A stretch of 59,346 nucleotides of DNA from contig CAJKSP010000010.1 in NCBI GenBank assembly GCA_905202595.1, positions 1 through 59,346 of the forward strand, read 5' to 3'. Position 1 is the stretch's first letter. The number at the start of each line of letters is the position of its first letter. This document shows positions 8,580-19,200 of the stretch, in pieces. A model generated the notes under the pieces. The model was not told the DNA's origin. It saw nothing but the letters and a program-made list of their open reading frames with translations, and made no database searches. The translations under genes were made by a program, and so were the position numbers. Source of the DNA: an uncultured Sutterella sp. GTDB lineage: Bacteria > Pseudomonadota > Gammaproteobacteria > Burkholderiales > Burkholderiaceae_F.

Positions 8580-8586
8580 AGGCTAA

Positions 8587-8976
8587 ATGCGTCACTACGA
8601 AATCTGCATCATCGTGCACCCCGACCAGAGCGAACAGGTCCCCGCGATGATCGAACGCTACAAGACTCTGATCGCCGAACAGGGCGGCAAGATCCACCGT
8701 ATTGAAGACTGGGGCCGCCGTCAGCTCGCCTACCCGATCCAGAAGCTTGTGAAGGCTCACTACCTGCTCCTCAACATCGAGTGCGGCCATGACACGCTCG
8801 CCGAGATCGAGAACGGCTTCCGCTTCAACGACGCCGTCCTCCGTCATCTCACGGTCAAGACGAAGCATGCCGAGACGGGCCCCTCGCCGATGATGAAGGT
8901 CGTCGAGAAGGAAGAGGCGAAGAAGGTTGCGGCTGAAGCCGCTGCCGCGGCGCAGGACGCCGACGCTCAGGCCTAA
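8587..8976 (+). CDS. rpsF: 30S ribosomal protein bS6
   Basis: A 129-residue S6 protein starting MRHYEICIIVHPDQSEQV, with the conserved IHRIEDWGRRQLAYPIQK core and LRFNDAVLRH-like segment (FRFNDAVLRHLTVK). An alanine/acid-rich C-terminal tail of about 25 residues follows, common in proteobacterial S6. S6 binds S18 and sits on the 30S platform. A strong Shine-Dalgarno (AAGGAGG) lies six bases before the ATG and is part of a predicted leader structure. It is the first gene of the rpsF-priB-rpsR-rplI operon; likely autoregulated. Confidence 0.97.
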   Translation: MRHYEICIIVHPDQSEQVPAMIERYKTLIAEQGGKIHRIEDWGRRQLAYPIQKLVKAHYLLLNIECGHDTLAEIENGFRFNDAVLRHLTVKTKHAETGPSPMMKVVEKEEAKKVAAEAAAAAQDADAQA

Positions 8977-9009
8977 TTTCGACAACAGCCGGCCGCTGCT
9001 GAGCCAGAG

Positions 9010-9294
9010 GTGAATTCGATATCGATTGACGGCGCGCTGACGGGACGGGAAGCTGTTCGCTTCACGCCCGCAGGCCTTGAGGTGTTTGAAGGCACTTTCC
9101 ACCATCGAGGCACGCTCGTCGAAGCGGGAAAGACCCGCACGCTCGAATACGACTTCCCCGCCATCTCGTTTGCCGAGACGGCGAAGCAGCTCAACAAGCT
9201 CCCGCTCGGTGCCGAGCTCCGCATCAAGGGGTTCATTGCGCCGCGGTCGATGAAGAGCAGCCGGCTCGTCATTCACATCACGGAATTCAATTAA
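9010..9294 (+). CDS. priB: Primosomal replication protein N (PriB)
   Basis: A 94-residue single OB-fold protein. Its position between rpsF and rpsR is diagnostic for PriB in beta- and gammaproteobacteria, and the sequence (GLEVFEGTFHHRGTLVEAG, then FAETAKQLNKLPLGAELRIKGFI) fits the SSB-derived PriB pattern. PriB binds single-stranded DNA and PriA to restart stalled replication forks. The start is GTG at 9010. It is translated from the ribosomal operon, linking replication restart to ribosome synthesis. Confidence 0.92.
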   Translation: MNSISIDGALTGREAVRFTPAGLEVFEGTFHHRGTLVEAGKTRTLEYDFPAISFAETAKQLNKLPLGAELRIKGFIAPRSMKSSRLVIHITEFN

Positions 9295-9306
9295 GGAGTC
9301 ATCAAC

Positions 9307-9579
9307 ATGGCTTTTGGTGCTAAGGGCAAGGGCAAGCCTCGCCGTTCGAACCAGCAAAATTCGCTTTTCAAGCGCAAGAAGTTCTGCCGCTTCACGGCTG
9401 AACACGTTGAGCAGATCGACTACAAGGACGTCGAGACGCTCCGCGACTTCATCCAGGACAACGGCAAGATCATGCCGGCTCGTCTGACGGGCACGAAGGC
9501 GCACTATCAGCGTCAGCTCGACACCGCGATCAAGCGCGCTCGCTTCCTCGCCCTTCTCCCCTACACGGACAACCAGTAA
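9307..9579 (+). CDS. rpsR: 30S ribosomal protein bS18
   Basis: A 90-residue S18. The typical core FKRKKFCRFTAEHVEQIDYKD leads to DFIQDNGKIMPARLTGT and the C-terminal IKRARFLALLPY. It binds S6 on the 30S platform. A Shine-Dalgarno (AAGGAG, in ttaaggagtc) precedes the ATG, which starts 12 bases after the priB stop. Part of the rpsF operon. Confidence 0.97.
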   Translation: MAFGAKGKGKPRRSNQQNSLFKRKKFCRFTAEHVEQIDYKDVETLRDFIQDNGKIMPARLTGTKAHYQRQLDTAIKRARFLALLPYTDNQ

Positions 9580-9602
9580 TTCGCTGAGAGGAGTCTGAAC
9601 AA

Positions 9603-10058
9603 ATGCAAGTCATTCTGCTTGAAAAGATCACGCATCTCGGCGAACTCGGCGACATCGTCAAGGTGAAGGACGGCTACGGCCGCAACTACCTCATTCCTCA
9701 GGGCCACGCCAAGCGCGCCACGAAGCAGGCCATCGCTGAATTCGAAGCTCGCCGCGCCGAGCTCGAAAAGGCTCAGGCCGAGCGCATCGCTGCTGCTCAG
9801 GAACTCGCCGCCCAGCTCAATGGCAAGGAAGTCACGATCGAATCGAAGTGCGGCGTTGACGGCCGTCTCTTCGGCTCCGTCACGAACGCCGACATCGCGG
9901 AAGCGGTGGACAAGCTCGGCTTCCAGATCAAGAAGTCGCAGGTCCGCACGCCGCTCGGCGCGATCAAGGCCATCGGCGACTATCCGATCGTCATCGGCCT
10001 TATGACCGACATCACGGCCGAAGTCCTGGTGAAGGTCGTCGCGGAAGCCGCCAACTAA
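9603..10058 (+). CDS. rplI: 50S ribosomal protein bL9
   Basis: A 151-residue L9 with the N-terminal globular rRNA-binding domain (MQVILLEKITHLGELGDIV, GYGRNYLIPQGHAKRAT), a long central helix (about residues 40-75, rich in Ala, Glu, Arg) and a C-terminal domain ending in VLVKVVAEA. This is the full family length. A GAGGAG-type Shine-Dalgarno lies upstream. It is the last gene of the ribosomal operon, followed by two strong hairpins. Confidence 0.97.
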   Translation: MQVILLEKITHLGELGDIVKVKDGYGRNYLIPQGHAKRATKQAIAEFEARRAELEKAQAERIAAAQELAAQLNGKEVTIESKCGVDGRLFGSVTNADIAEAVDKLGFQIKKSQVRTPLGAIKAIGDYPIVIGLMTDITAEVLVKVVAEAAN

Positions 10059-10084
10059 TACGGCGCTTTTCCAAAGCGATCAGC

Positions 10085-10169
10085 CTTCCTCGCCGGGAGA
10101 CTCTCCCGGCAGGAAGCGCAAAAGAAAAGCCTTCGCTGCGCGAGAGCGCTGAGCGGAGGCTTTTCTTTT
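10085..10169 (+). terminator. Double hairpin terminator after rplI
   Basis: A first hairpin pairs 10085-10099 with 10102-10116. A second (10120-10169) pairs a long arm beginning AAAAGAAAAGCC with GGCTTTTCTTTT, ending in a T-rich tract. The second can work on both strands. Confidence 0.85.
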
Positions 10170-10279
10170 GGAGTTCGCTTTGTGCGGAAACGCTTTTTCA
10201 CGAGCGCTTCAGCGGATTGGCGCCCTATGCGCGCCGCCGATTCGCTACAGTGAAGGTCTCACTATCGAGGTAACGACGA

Positions 10280-11692
10280 ATGCCTGACGACATCCTCATG
10301 CAGCAGAATTCGACGGACGATGCAGCCGCGGCCGTTCGGCGGCCGCCGCAGAGCATTCAGAGCGAGCAGTCGATTCTGGGCGGCCTCATGGTGGACAACG
10401 CTGCGCTGGACAGCGTGGTCGACATCATCCGTCCGGAAGACTTCTGCCGGCGGGATCACCGCACGATCTACGAGACGATCTCCCGGATGATTCAGCGCGG
10501 CGAGCCAGCAGACAGCCTGACGGTCTTTGAAGCGCTTAAGAACGACGGCCGCGATGTCGAAGTGGGCGGGCTTCCCTATCTGATGGAGCTCGTGAACAAC
10601 ACGCCGTCGGCGGCGAACATCCGCCGCTACGCCGAAATCGTTCGCGACAAGTCGGTGCTGCGCCAGCTCATTTCCGTGGGCGATCAGATGGTCAGCGATG
10701 CGCTGATGCCGGAAGGTCGCGAAGTGCGCGAGATTCTCGACAGCGCCGAACGTTCGGTGCTGGCGATCAACGAGCGCAATCAGCGCGGGCAGCGCGGCTT
10801 TCAGCCGATGGCGACGCTCATCCGCGACGTCTCGCAGCGCATCATCGAGCTCTACAACAACCGCGACTCGAGCGAGGTCACCGGCGTTTCGACGGGCTAC
10901 CGCAATCTCGACAACGTGACGGCGGGCCTGCAGCGCGGCGATCTCATCATTATTGCCGGCCGCCCCTCAATGGGGAAAACCTCGCTCGCGCTCAACATCG
11001 CTGAAAACGTCGGCATCGATCAAAGCATTCCTGTGGCGATCTTTTCGATGGAAATGGGCGCCGATCAGCTCGCGCAGCGCCTCGTCTCCTCGGTCGGCCG
11101 CATTGATGCGCAAAAGCTCCGCAAAGGCCAGCTTGACGATGAAGACTGGGACAACTTCACGGCCGCCATGCACCGTCTGGAGGACAAGCCCATCTACATC
11201 GACGATACCGGCAGCCTCACGATTACGGAGCTCTCGAGCCGCGCGCGCCGCTTGGTGAACCAAACCGGTCCTCTGGGGCTCATCGTCGTCGACTACCTGC
11301 AGCTCATGCCGGGCTCGGGCAGCGCAAGCGACAACCGCTCGCAGGAGCTTTCGGAAATCTCGCGCGGCCTCAAGGCGCTCGCCAAGGAGCTTTCCGTTCC
11401 CGTCATTGCGCTTTCGCAGCTCAACCGAAGCGTCGACAGCCGAGCGGACCGCCGTCCGGTGATGTCGGACCTGCGCGAATCGGGCGCAATCGAGCAGGAC
11501 GCCGACGTCATCATGTTCATCTACCGCGACGTCGTCTACAACAAGGACACGCCCAACAAGGACTTGGCGGAAATCATTGTCGCCAAGCAGCGCAACGGTC
11601 CTATCGGCACGCTGCGCATGACCTTTCTCGGCGGCAACACCCGCTTTGAGCAGATGGCCGACGAGGGCTACTACACGGGCATTGAAGAATAG
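10280..11692 (+). CDS. dnaB: Replicative DNA helicase DnaB
   Basis: A 470-residue DnaB. The N-terminal domain (QSIQSEQSILGGLMVDNAAL) binds primase and neighbouring subunits; the linker carries an Arg/Gln-rich stretch. The RecA-like motor has Walker A GRPSMGKTSLA (about residues 228-238), Walker B VVDYLQLM, and the DnaB motif SQLNRSVDSRADRRPVMSDL, followed by SGAIEQDADVIMFIYRD. It unwinds DNA ahead of the fork as a hexamer. Length is normal and no intein is present. It sits about 220 bases after rplI, a common location. Confidence 0.97.
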   Translation: MPDDILMQQNSTDDAAAAVRRPPQSIQSEQSILGGLMVDNAALDSVVDIIRPEDFCRRDHRTIYETISRMIQRGEPADSLTVFEALKNDGRDVEVGGLPYLMELVNNTPSAANIRRYAEIVRDKSVLRQLISVGDQMVSDALMPEGREVREILDSAERSVLAINERNQRGQRGFQPMATLIRDVSQRIIELYNNRDSSEVTGVSTGYRNLDNVTAGLQRGDLIIIAGRPSMGKTSLALNIAENVGIDQSIPVAIFSMEMGADQLAQRLVSSVGRIDAQKLRKGQLDDEDWDNFTAAMHRLEDKPIYIDDTGSLTITELSSRARRLVNQTGPLGLIVVDYLQLMPGSGSASDNRSQELSEISRGLKALAKELSVPVIALSQLNRSVDSRADRRPVMSDLRESGAIEQDADVIMFIYRDVVYNKDTPNKDLAEIIVAKQRNGPIGTLRMTFLGGNTRFEQMADEGYYTGIEE

Positions 11693-11757
11693 GGGAGCGA
11701 AGGCTTTTCGCTTCCGGCGCCGGCAGGCCGCCGCACTTTCATCGGGAGGACGATCGA

Positions 11758-12264
11758 ATGGACTTTGCAAGCTTCGACTGGTTTGCCATCGCGTGTTGGC
11801 TCGGCGCCTTCGTGTTCATCGCTGCGGGCTTTGCCGGCACGGTGGTGCCTGCAATACCGGGGCTGCCTCTCATCGCTGCCGGCGGCTGGCTCATCGGCTG
11901 GGCGGATCATTACGAAAAGATCGGGTGGAAGACGATCGTCGTACTCGTCGTGCTCGCCGTCATCGGCGTCGTTGTCGACACGGCGGCGCAGACCATGGGC
12001 GCGCAGCGCGCAGGCGCATCCAAGGCGGGAATCATCGGCAGCCTCGTCGGCACGGTGATTGGCATGTTCATGGGACTGTTCGGCCTGCTCTTCATGCCGC
12101 TCATCGGTGCTGCCGTGGGCGAATTCTATGCAAAGCGCAACCTGATTCATGCGGGCAAAGTCGGCGTCGCCACGTGGCTCGGCATGATTGTGGGCACGGC
12201 CGTCAAGGTGGCGCTCGCCTTCGCCATGACGGGCATTCTCATCTTCGTCTACCTCACGGCATAG
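11758..12264 (+). CDS. DUF456 family membrane protein
   Basis: A 168-residue inner-membrane protein with about four or five hydrophobic segments: WFAIACWLGAFVFIAAGFAGT, a Pro/Gly-rich VVPAIPGLPLIAAGGWLIGW, TIVVLVVLAVIGVVVDTAAQ, then a glycine-zipper-like region GSLVGTVIGMFMGLFGLLF. The GxxGxxxP pattern near the N-terminus and the double glycine-zipper are typical of DUF456, whose function is unknown. A GGGAGGA Shine-Dalgarno precedes the ATG. It lies between dnaB and recC with no obvious functional link. Confidence 0.8.
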   Translation: MDFASFDWFAIACWLGAFVFIAAGFAGTVVPAIPGLPLIAAGGWLIGWADHYEKIGWKTIVVLVVLAVIGVVVDTAAQTMGAQRAGASKAGIIGSLVGTVIGMFMGLFGLLFMPLIGAAVGEFYAKRNLIHAGKVGVATWLGMIVGTAVKVALAFAMTGILIFVYLTA

Positions 12265-12420
12265 GCAGGCTCCGGATCTCGGCGGCTCTGAAGGCGGCCG
12301 TTCGGCCGCGACATCTCTCGACGCTGCGGTGTGCGAAGATTGTTTCGCGCCCTGACGGCGCGCTACGTGCAGCGGCTCTCGGCCGCTGCCGCCGCTTTCG
12401 CTTCGAGAAACGGTCCCGTC

Positions 12421-15400
12421 ATGATCCATACCATCTACAGCAACAGCTACGAAGTGCTGCGCACGGTGCTTTTGCACAACATGGCGCATCTGCGCTTCGT
12501 CGACGCCTCGGGCGAGGCGCTGGACGCTCCGGCGCTCATCGCCTCCGCCTTCGAGAGCGTTCCCGTCATCATCCCGTCGCAGGCCGTTGAAGTCGACCTG
12601 AAGCGCAGCATCGCCGAGCGCGACCGCGTCTGCGCGGCGATGAAGTTCATGTATCTCTCGCAGTGGATGGGACTCTATTCGAAGGAGCCGCTGGCCAACG
12701 TCGTCGGCAATGAGGCCGAGTGGATGATCTGGCGGATTTTCTGCGAAACGGGGCCGGGGAGCTTTCGGGAGCGCGTGAAGGCGGCAGATCCGGCAGGACG
12801 TCTCGCCAACTATCTGAACGGAAAGACCGAGCGCGAGATCTATGCTTTTTCGCGCCATGTGGCGGCCGTCTTCGTCGCCTACGCCTCCTACCGAGCCGAC
12901 TGGGTGTTTTCCTGGCTCGGCATTCGGCCGCAGCAGGCGGAGTCCGCGCGAGCCAAGGCGGAGCGCGCGAAGCTGGAAGCGTCGCCCGACTTCGGCTGGC
13001 AGAAGGCCTTGTGGCAGGAGCTCGCCAAATGCCCGGGCTGGCGCGGGCGGGAGTTTCTTGCCGATTTCCCTGAAGCGCTTGAAAAGCTCGCCGCAGCGCC
13101 GGCCGGCGCCGACCGCGTCAACCTCGGCACGGAAGAGCGCCGCCGCTGGGTGCAGCTGCCGAAGGCGCTCCACATCTTTGCACCCTTCGTCGTGCCGCCG
13201 CTGATGCTGCCGATCCTGCGCGCCTTTGCGCAGTCTGGCCGCGAAGTCTGGCTCTATCTCCTCAATCCCTGCGCTGAGTATTGGTTCGATCTGATGCCGA
13301 GGCGGCTGCTGGCGTGGAAGGAAGTGAAGTCGGGCGGCAGCGAGCACTACGAAATCGGCCATCCGCTGCTTGCGGACAACGGCCGCAGCGTGCGCGCCAA
13401 CATTCAGCGCCTCTGGCGCTTCACGCAGGGGCCCGATACGGCAGCCGGCCTGGCGCTTTCTGAACTTGATCTGGGGGACGAGCAGCGCGCGGCCGATGAA
13501 TTCGACAGCACCCGCGAACCGGGCCCGCTGGCGCTCGAGCCGGCCAGCGCCTTTGCCCGATTCATGGCGAATCCGTCCGACGTCAAGGTCGACATGGCGG
13601 TTGAGACGCAGGGCTACTACCTCGAAGCGCGGGAGGATTCTCTCCTGCGCTGCATCCAGGATTCGATTTTGAAGCTCGAGCCTGATCTGCGGCGCGTGAT
13701 GCCTGAAGGCAAGGCGCTGGTTCGCGCGGACGACGAGTCGCTTCGCTTTGTTTGTGCGCCGACGGCGACGCGCGAGCTAGAGGGCCTGGCAGACTGGCTG
13801 CAGGCTCAGTTCGCAGCGGACCCGAAGCTGCGTCTTGACGATGTGCTGGTGGTGACGCCGGACATCTCCGGCATGGCGCCGCTCATTGAAAAAGTCTTCG
13901 GCAGCCTTGTCGATCGTTCGGGCGCGCAGGGCGAGCGGCAGCTGCGCATTGATTTTCGCATCACGGGCACGACGAAGCTCGAAAGCGATGCGCCTGCGCA
14001 GGCCCTTCTCGAGCTTGCCAAGCTCATTACCGGACGCGCCAGGCGCGATGAGTTCATCGCCTGGCTCACGCAGCCGCCCGTGTCTGCGCGCTTCGGCTTC
14101 AGCACCGAAGATGTATCGATTCTTCGCGTTTGGCTCGCATCAGCCGGCTACAGCTGCGGCATCCTGGAAGAGCAGCTCCGCGAGCAGGATTCGGTGACTT
14201 TTGCCAAGGTGACGGACATGACGCTCGAGCGGGCGCTCGAGCGCCTGGCGCTTGGCTTCATGCTGCCCGAAGACGAGAAGCTGCCCTGGGGCGATGCGGC
14301 GCCGGCGCAAGGCACGGCGCTCGGCGGCTGGACGGCTGTGGGCGATCGGCCTGATCTGCTCGAAGCGCTCTCCCAAATCGCGTCAGGCCTTTCCTTGCTC
14401 TGGCGGGAGGCGCATCCGAGCGCCGGCGGCGGCCGCGAGGCGCCGGAGCGCTGGCTGGCCTGGATCGGCCGCGCGATCGAGCTCTTCTTTCCAAGGGAAG
14501 GCGCTTCGTGGGACTACAGCGTCATCCGCGGCGAAGCAGCGGCGCTCGCCGCAGAAATCGAGGCGGCTGGCGGCGGCGCTGAGGCGCCTGACGCATTGAA
14601 GCCCGCTGGAGAAGGATTTGTTTCAGACAGCGCAGAAGCAGCAGCGGCGATGATGCCCGCGGCGCTCCCGGCGCCTGAAGTGAGCTTTGCGCTCTTCTTC
14701 GACGGCCTGGAGGGCCGCTTTGAAGCGGATCCCGGAAGCGCCCGTCCGTCGAATGCCGTGACTTTTGCCGGCATGCAACAGCTGCGCGGGCTGCCCTACA
14801 AGATCATTGCCGTCATCGGCCTCTCGCAGGACTGCAGCTTCCCCGGCACGACTCGCGCCGAGGAGTTCGATCTGATGGCGAAGGCGCCGCGACAAGGCGA
14901 CCGCGACAGCCGCCGCGACAACCGCAATGTCTTTTTGGATCTGCTTCTCGCTGCTCGAAAGCGCTTTCTCATTTCGTACGTCGGCGGCACGAACGAGGCG
15001 CAGCCCGAGGAGCCGTCGATCATTGCGCAGGAGCTTCGCGAATGGATTCTCTCGTTCCTGCAGGGCGAAGAGCGCCGCAAGGCGGAGTCGCTTCTCACCA
15101 TGAGGCTGCCGCTCAACGCCTTCTCCGCGAAGAACTTCAGCGCGGCGCAAGGCGCCTGGCAGAGTCGAAGCGCCGAGCTCCTCGAGGCGGTCAGAGCGGC
15201 TGCGCAGGCGAGCTACGAAGCGCCGGAAGCGCCGTTTGCCGATGCCGGCTTTGAGCCGGCGGCTGCAGCAGAGCAAAGCGTCGTGCCTTTTCAGGCCGTC
15301 TGGTCCTTCTGGGACAATCCGTCCCGCTGGACGCTCAGCAGTGCCGGCGTGCGGCTGCCGACCGACGATGACAGTCCAGACTGCCCGATGATTCCGGAAA

Positions 15401-16227
15401 AGGGCGGCCTCTCGCGCTGGAGCCGGCGCCAGACGGCCATCACAGCGCTCTTGGCCGGCACGCCGCTCGAGGAGATCCGCGACGTTTGGGCGGCCGATCC
15501 GCTTCAGGGCGGCGCAGGCATTCGCGAATGGGCGTCGGAAGACGATCTCGCCTTCGCCCAGGAGGCGGCGGCGAAGCATCGCAGCTGGTCGACGGGATTG
15601 GCGCCGGCGCCGGAAAAGTCCGTGCGCTTGGCGCTGGATGCCAGCGAGACGCCTGACGGCAGGCCGGCGGTTATTGCCGCTTCCTTCACGCATCTTCTGT
15701 GGGATCCGCTGGCCAAGGGCCGCGCCCGCACGCTGCACCTGCCGCTTTGCACGCCTTCGAAGGCCGACGGCTCGCCGGTGCTGCGCCTCTATGCCTTTTA
15801 TGCGCTCGCCCGCGCAGCGGGCTGGAATGTGCGCGCGGAGATCGTCTGCAGCGACGACAAGAGCGTTGCGCCGCAGCAGCTGAGCTTCCAGGAGATTCCT
15901 GCCGACTTTGCACGCCGATTCGTCAAGGCGCTCTACTGGGGCTACGCGCGGGCGAAGAGCGCTCCTGCGCCCATCGCAGCAAAGGGCGCGCCGGCCTGGA
16001 ATCAAACGGTGCCGGCGGAAGACGAGCTCGTCTTCCGCGGCCGTTCTTTGAGCGAAGGCGAGCGTGCCAAGGATGCCTTCATCGACGTGATGAAGGCGCT
16101 TGCTGCAGCGCCTGACGACAATCCCAAGTCAAAGAAGAAAAAGACGGACATTGAGGAGGCGCTTGCCAAGCTCAACGCCGTTGCGGGCTGCGCAGCCCAA
16201 GGCGCCGCGCCGCAGAACTTGCCGTAG
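12421..16227 (+). CDS. recC: Exodeoxyribonuclease V subunit gamma (RecC)
   Basis: A 1268-residue RecC, the structural and Chi-recognising subunit of RecBCD. The N-terminus MIHTIYSNSYEVL fits family starts, so I chose 12421 although the frame is open to 12331. Recognisable blocks are LHIFAPFVVPPLMLPIL followed by YLLNPCAEYWFD, and near residues 778-857 the conserved run LRGLPYKIIAVIGL, FDLMAKAPRQGDRDSRRDNR and FLISYVGGT. RecC has inactive helicase and nuclease folds, so no catalytic motif is expected. It is longer than the E. coli protein (about 1120 residues). recB starts 11 bases after the stop. Confidence 0.93.
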   Translation: MIHTIYSNSYEVLRTVLLHNMAHLRFVDASGEALDAPALIASAFESVPVIIPSQAVEVDLKRSIAERDRVCAAMKFMYLSQWMGLYSKEPLANVVGNEAEWMIWRIFCETGPGSFRERVKAADPAGRLANYLNGKTEREIYAFSRHVAAVFVAYASYRADWVFSWLGIRPQQAESARAKAERAKLEASPDFGWQKALWQELAKCPGWRGREFLADFPEALEKLAAAPAGADRVNLGTEERRRWVQLPKALHIFAPFVVPPLMLPILRAFAQSGREVWLYLLNPCAEYWFDLMPRRLLAWKEVKSGGSEHYEIGHPLLADNGRSVRANIQRLWRFTQGPDTAAGLALSELDLGDEQRAADEFDSTREPGPLALEPASAFARFMANPSDVKVDMAVETQGYYLEAREDSLLRCIQDSILKLEPDLRRVMPEGKALVRADDESLRFVCAPTATRELEGLADWLQAQFAADPKLRLDDVLVVTPDISGMAPLIEKVFGSLVDRSGAQGERQLRIDFRITGTTKLESDAPAQALLELAKLITGRARRDEFIAWLTQPPVSARFGFSTEDVSILRVWLASAGYSCGILEEQLREQDSVTFAKVTDMTLERALERLALGFMLPEDEKLPWGDAAPAQGTALGGWTAVGDRPDLLEALSQIASGLSLLWREAHPSAGGGREAPERWLAWIGRAIELFFPREGASWDYSVIRGEAAALAAEIEAAGGGAEAPDALKPAGEGFVSDSAEAAAAMMPAALPAPEVSFALFFDGLEGRFEADPGSARPSNAVTFAGMQQLRGLPYKIIAVIGLSQDCSFPGTTRAEEFDLMAKAPRQGDRDSRRDNRNVFLDLLLAARKRFLISYVGGTNEAQPEEPSIIAQELREWILSFLQGEERRKAESLLTMRLPLNAFSAKNFSAAQGAWQSRSAELLEAVRAAAQASYEAPEAPFADAGFEPAAAAEQSVVPFQAVWSFWDNPSRWTLSSAGVRLPTDDDSPDCPMIPEKGGLSRWSRRQTAITALLAGTPLEEIRDVWAADPLQGGAGIREWASEDDLAFAQEAAAKHRSWSTGLAPAPEKSVRLALDASETPDGRPAVIAASFTHLLWDPLAKGRARTLHLPLCTPSKADGSPVLRLYAFYALARAAGWNVRAEIVCSDDKSVAPQQLSFQEIPADFARRFVKALYWGYARAKSAPAPIAAKGAPAWNQTVPAEDELVFRGRSLSEGERAKDAFIDVMKALAAAPDDNPKSKKKKTDIEEALAKLNAVAGCAAQGAAPQNLP

Positions 16228-16238
16228 CTGTCGAGACT

Positions 16239-19200
16239 ATGAAGAAACTTTCGAAGACATTGCACGAAGAGGGGGCGCCTGAGTGGGCGCTCTCTGACGA
16301 CGCGGCGGAACTGCCGTTTGACAGCGAAGCAGCGTCTTTCGACGAGCCGCATGACGAAGCGTCTCTCGACGACCTCGCTTCGTGGGACGCTGCGGCGCCG
16401 GGAGTCGGCCGTCCGATTCAAGACGTTGCCGCCGCGCCGTCCGCGCCGGCGGCGCCTCAAGCCGATCCGCCGTCCTTTGACGTCAAGACGGCGGCGCTGC
16501 GGGGGCCGACGCTCTTGGAAGCGTCGGCGGGTACAGGCAAGACGTTCTCGATCAAGCACATCGTGCTTCGAATCGTGGTCGAGCTCGGCCTGCCCGTCAC
16601 GTCGCTGCTGATCGTCACCTTTACAAGAGCAGCGACGGCCGAGCTCAAAAGCCGCATTCAAAAGCATCTCTCCGACATGCTCGCTCTGCTTGAGGGGCAG
16701 CTTCCGCCTGAGGACGCCGATCCGCTTCTCGTCGAGCAGCTCGCGTTCTGGCGAAGCGCTCGCGGCGAGAGCGGCGCGGTGCGATTCTCGGACGAAGAGA
16801 TGACAAAGCGGCTGCGGCAGTCGCTCATGAACTTTGACGATGCGGGCATCTTCACCATTCACAGCTTCTGTCAGAAGGCGCTCTCCGGGCACGCGTTTTC
16901 ATCCTCGAGCGCGCTGGAGGCGTCCTTTGGAGAGGACGATTCCCAGATGCTCAAGGAAGCTGTCGAGGACTTCATCCGGCGCGAAATCGATGCGAATCCC
17001 GATGAGGGCTATCGGCGCCTGCTCGTGCAGGGCGAGAACTGGGAAGGCAAGCTCGCTGAGCTCTGCAAGTTCCCGGAAAGCCTCGTCAAGCGCCGCATCG
17101 ACGACAAGAGCGTCGCCGAAGTTGCCTCCTCTCCCGAATTGGTACCGGCCATCCGAGCCATGCTCGAGCGCTTCTGCCGGGAGGCGCCAGAGGACGTGCG
17201 CCGCCGCAAGGCGCAAGCGGGCGAATTCACGTTCGACGACATCCTGACGGACTTCTGGCGCAGGCTGGAGGCCGATGCAACGGGCGCCTTCGCGCAGAGC
17301 CTTCGCAGCGAGTACCAGGGCGTGCTGATCGACGAATTCCAGGATACGGATCCGGTGCAGTTCGCCATCTTCGACCGGCTCTTTCTCTCGGGACTTACGG
17401 CAGGCGTCTGCGCCGAGCGGCCGCTCTTCTTTGTGGGCGATCCCAAGCAGGCGATCTACAGCTTCCGATCAGCCGACCTCGGCACTTACATCATGGCGCG
17501 GGATCTGGTGGCAAAGGGCCGTGCAGACGCGACGGGCGCCTGGAAGGGAAAGCTTCTCGCGCTCAAGAAGAACTTCCGCTCGAGTCCCGGACTCGTCGAC
17601 GGCTTCAATGCATTCTTCACGGCGTCGCCGCGTCCGTTCGTGCGCAAGGGCCTTGGCTATACGCAGGTTGAGAGCGACGAAGGAAAAACCGGCGTCTTTT
17701 CGCTCGAGGACGGCGTCTGGCAGGAGCTGCCGGCGCTTGAAGTCTGGACGTCGCCGGCGAAGGCTGGCTTCAAGAAGGTCGACGACATGCGAGAGGCGGC
17801 GGCAGAGGCGACGGCCAACGACATCGCGGCGATGCTCGCCGCCGGAGCGGCCGGCCGCATGGCCGTAGAAGCTGAGGGCGATGAAAGGGAGGCTGCGCCC
17901 TTCGAGGCGCAGGCAAGAGGCCGCACGTTCAAGCTGCGCCCGATTGAAGCGCGCGACATTGCCATTCTGGTCCGCAAGCGCAAAGAGGCTGATCCCCTCC
18001 GGGAGGCGCTGGCCCGCCGCCGCATCCGCGTGAGGATAAAGAGCGACGAGAGCGTGCTGGCGACGCCGGAAGCGCGGGAGATGCGCCTCATTCTGGAGGC
18101 CGTGGCGGCGCCGGAGAACGAGCGCGCGATCAAGGCCGCGCGCACGACGAGAATTCTGGGCGAGACGCTCTCCGGCCTCGCAAGCGAAACCGAAGCGCGG
18201 CGCATCGAGGTGCGCGAGCTCTTTGCCGAGGCGGCGTCGAGCTGGAGCCGGATCGGCGTAGCGGCGGCGCTGCAGAAAATTTTTGATGAAGCGGGGGCCG
18301 CCTCGCGGCTGCTCAAGATCCGAGGCGGTGAGCGCATACTCACAAACTATGCGCATTTGATTGAAATTCTTCATCGCGCAGGCCGGACCAAGCGCCAGCC
18401 CGAGGGGCTCCTCGCCTGGTATGCGGCGGAAATGGCGGCCAATCCCTCGACAAGCGATGAAAACGGCTATGCCGTGCGCCTCGAAAGCGACGCGAATCTC
18501 GTGCGCATCGAAACGATCCACTCCTCCAAAGGCCTGCAGTACCCGGTGGTCTACATCCCGTACGGCTCTGATACGTTTGCGGGCAAGTACTCGAAAAACG
18601 CCGTTCAGCGCCTGCATCCCTCGCCCGATGAGCCGCTCGAGATCGTGCTGCGCCACCTCAGCGGCAACGTGGAGGAGGCGTACAGAAATGAGGACCACGA
18701 AGAGGCGCTCCGTCTGGCTTATGTCGCCATGACACGAGCGGCCAAGCGTCTTGTCGTGGCGCTGCCGCAGACGGCGACAAAAAGCGGCTGGGGCCAGAAC
18801 ACGCGCAAAAACGCCTACTTTGCCATTTTGACCGGCTCTCTTGAGCCCAGCGCGGCCGAAGCTGAGGAAGCGCTGCGGCATCTCTCTCAGGCGGGCATTC
18901 CGGTGCTGGACATGGCGCTCAAGGCGCAGGCTCATGCAGCGCTGCCGGCGGCGGGCGCTGATGCGGCGGCGGGACTTTGCGCAGCGCCGGCGGTGCGCCG
19001 GCGCGCGCTCTGGCGGCAGAGCTCCTTCACGGCCATTGCGGCCATGCAGGAGGACGACGCCGGTCCGCAGGCGCCGTACTTCGGCACGCCCAAGGCCGAT
19101 GCGGCGCCCCGCAATCCGCAGAGCATTCTGGCCTTCCCTGCGGGCACGCGGGCGGGTACGTGCCTGCACAGCATTCTGGAAAACGCCGATTTTGCGCGCA

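Noticed and set aside
11671..13362. A 563-codon minus-strand frame across DUF456 and recC
   Set aside because: Antisense to two genes with Shine-Dalgarno sequences and recognised families; composition is shadow-like.
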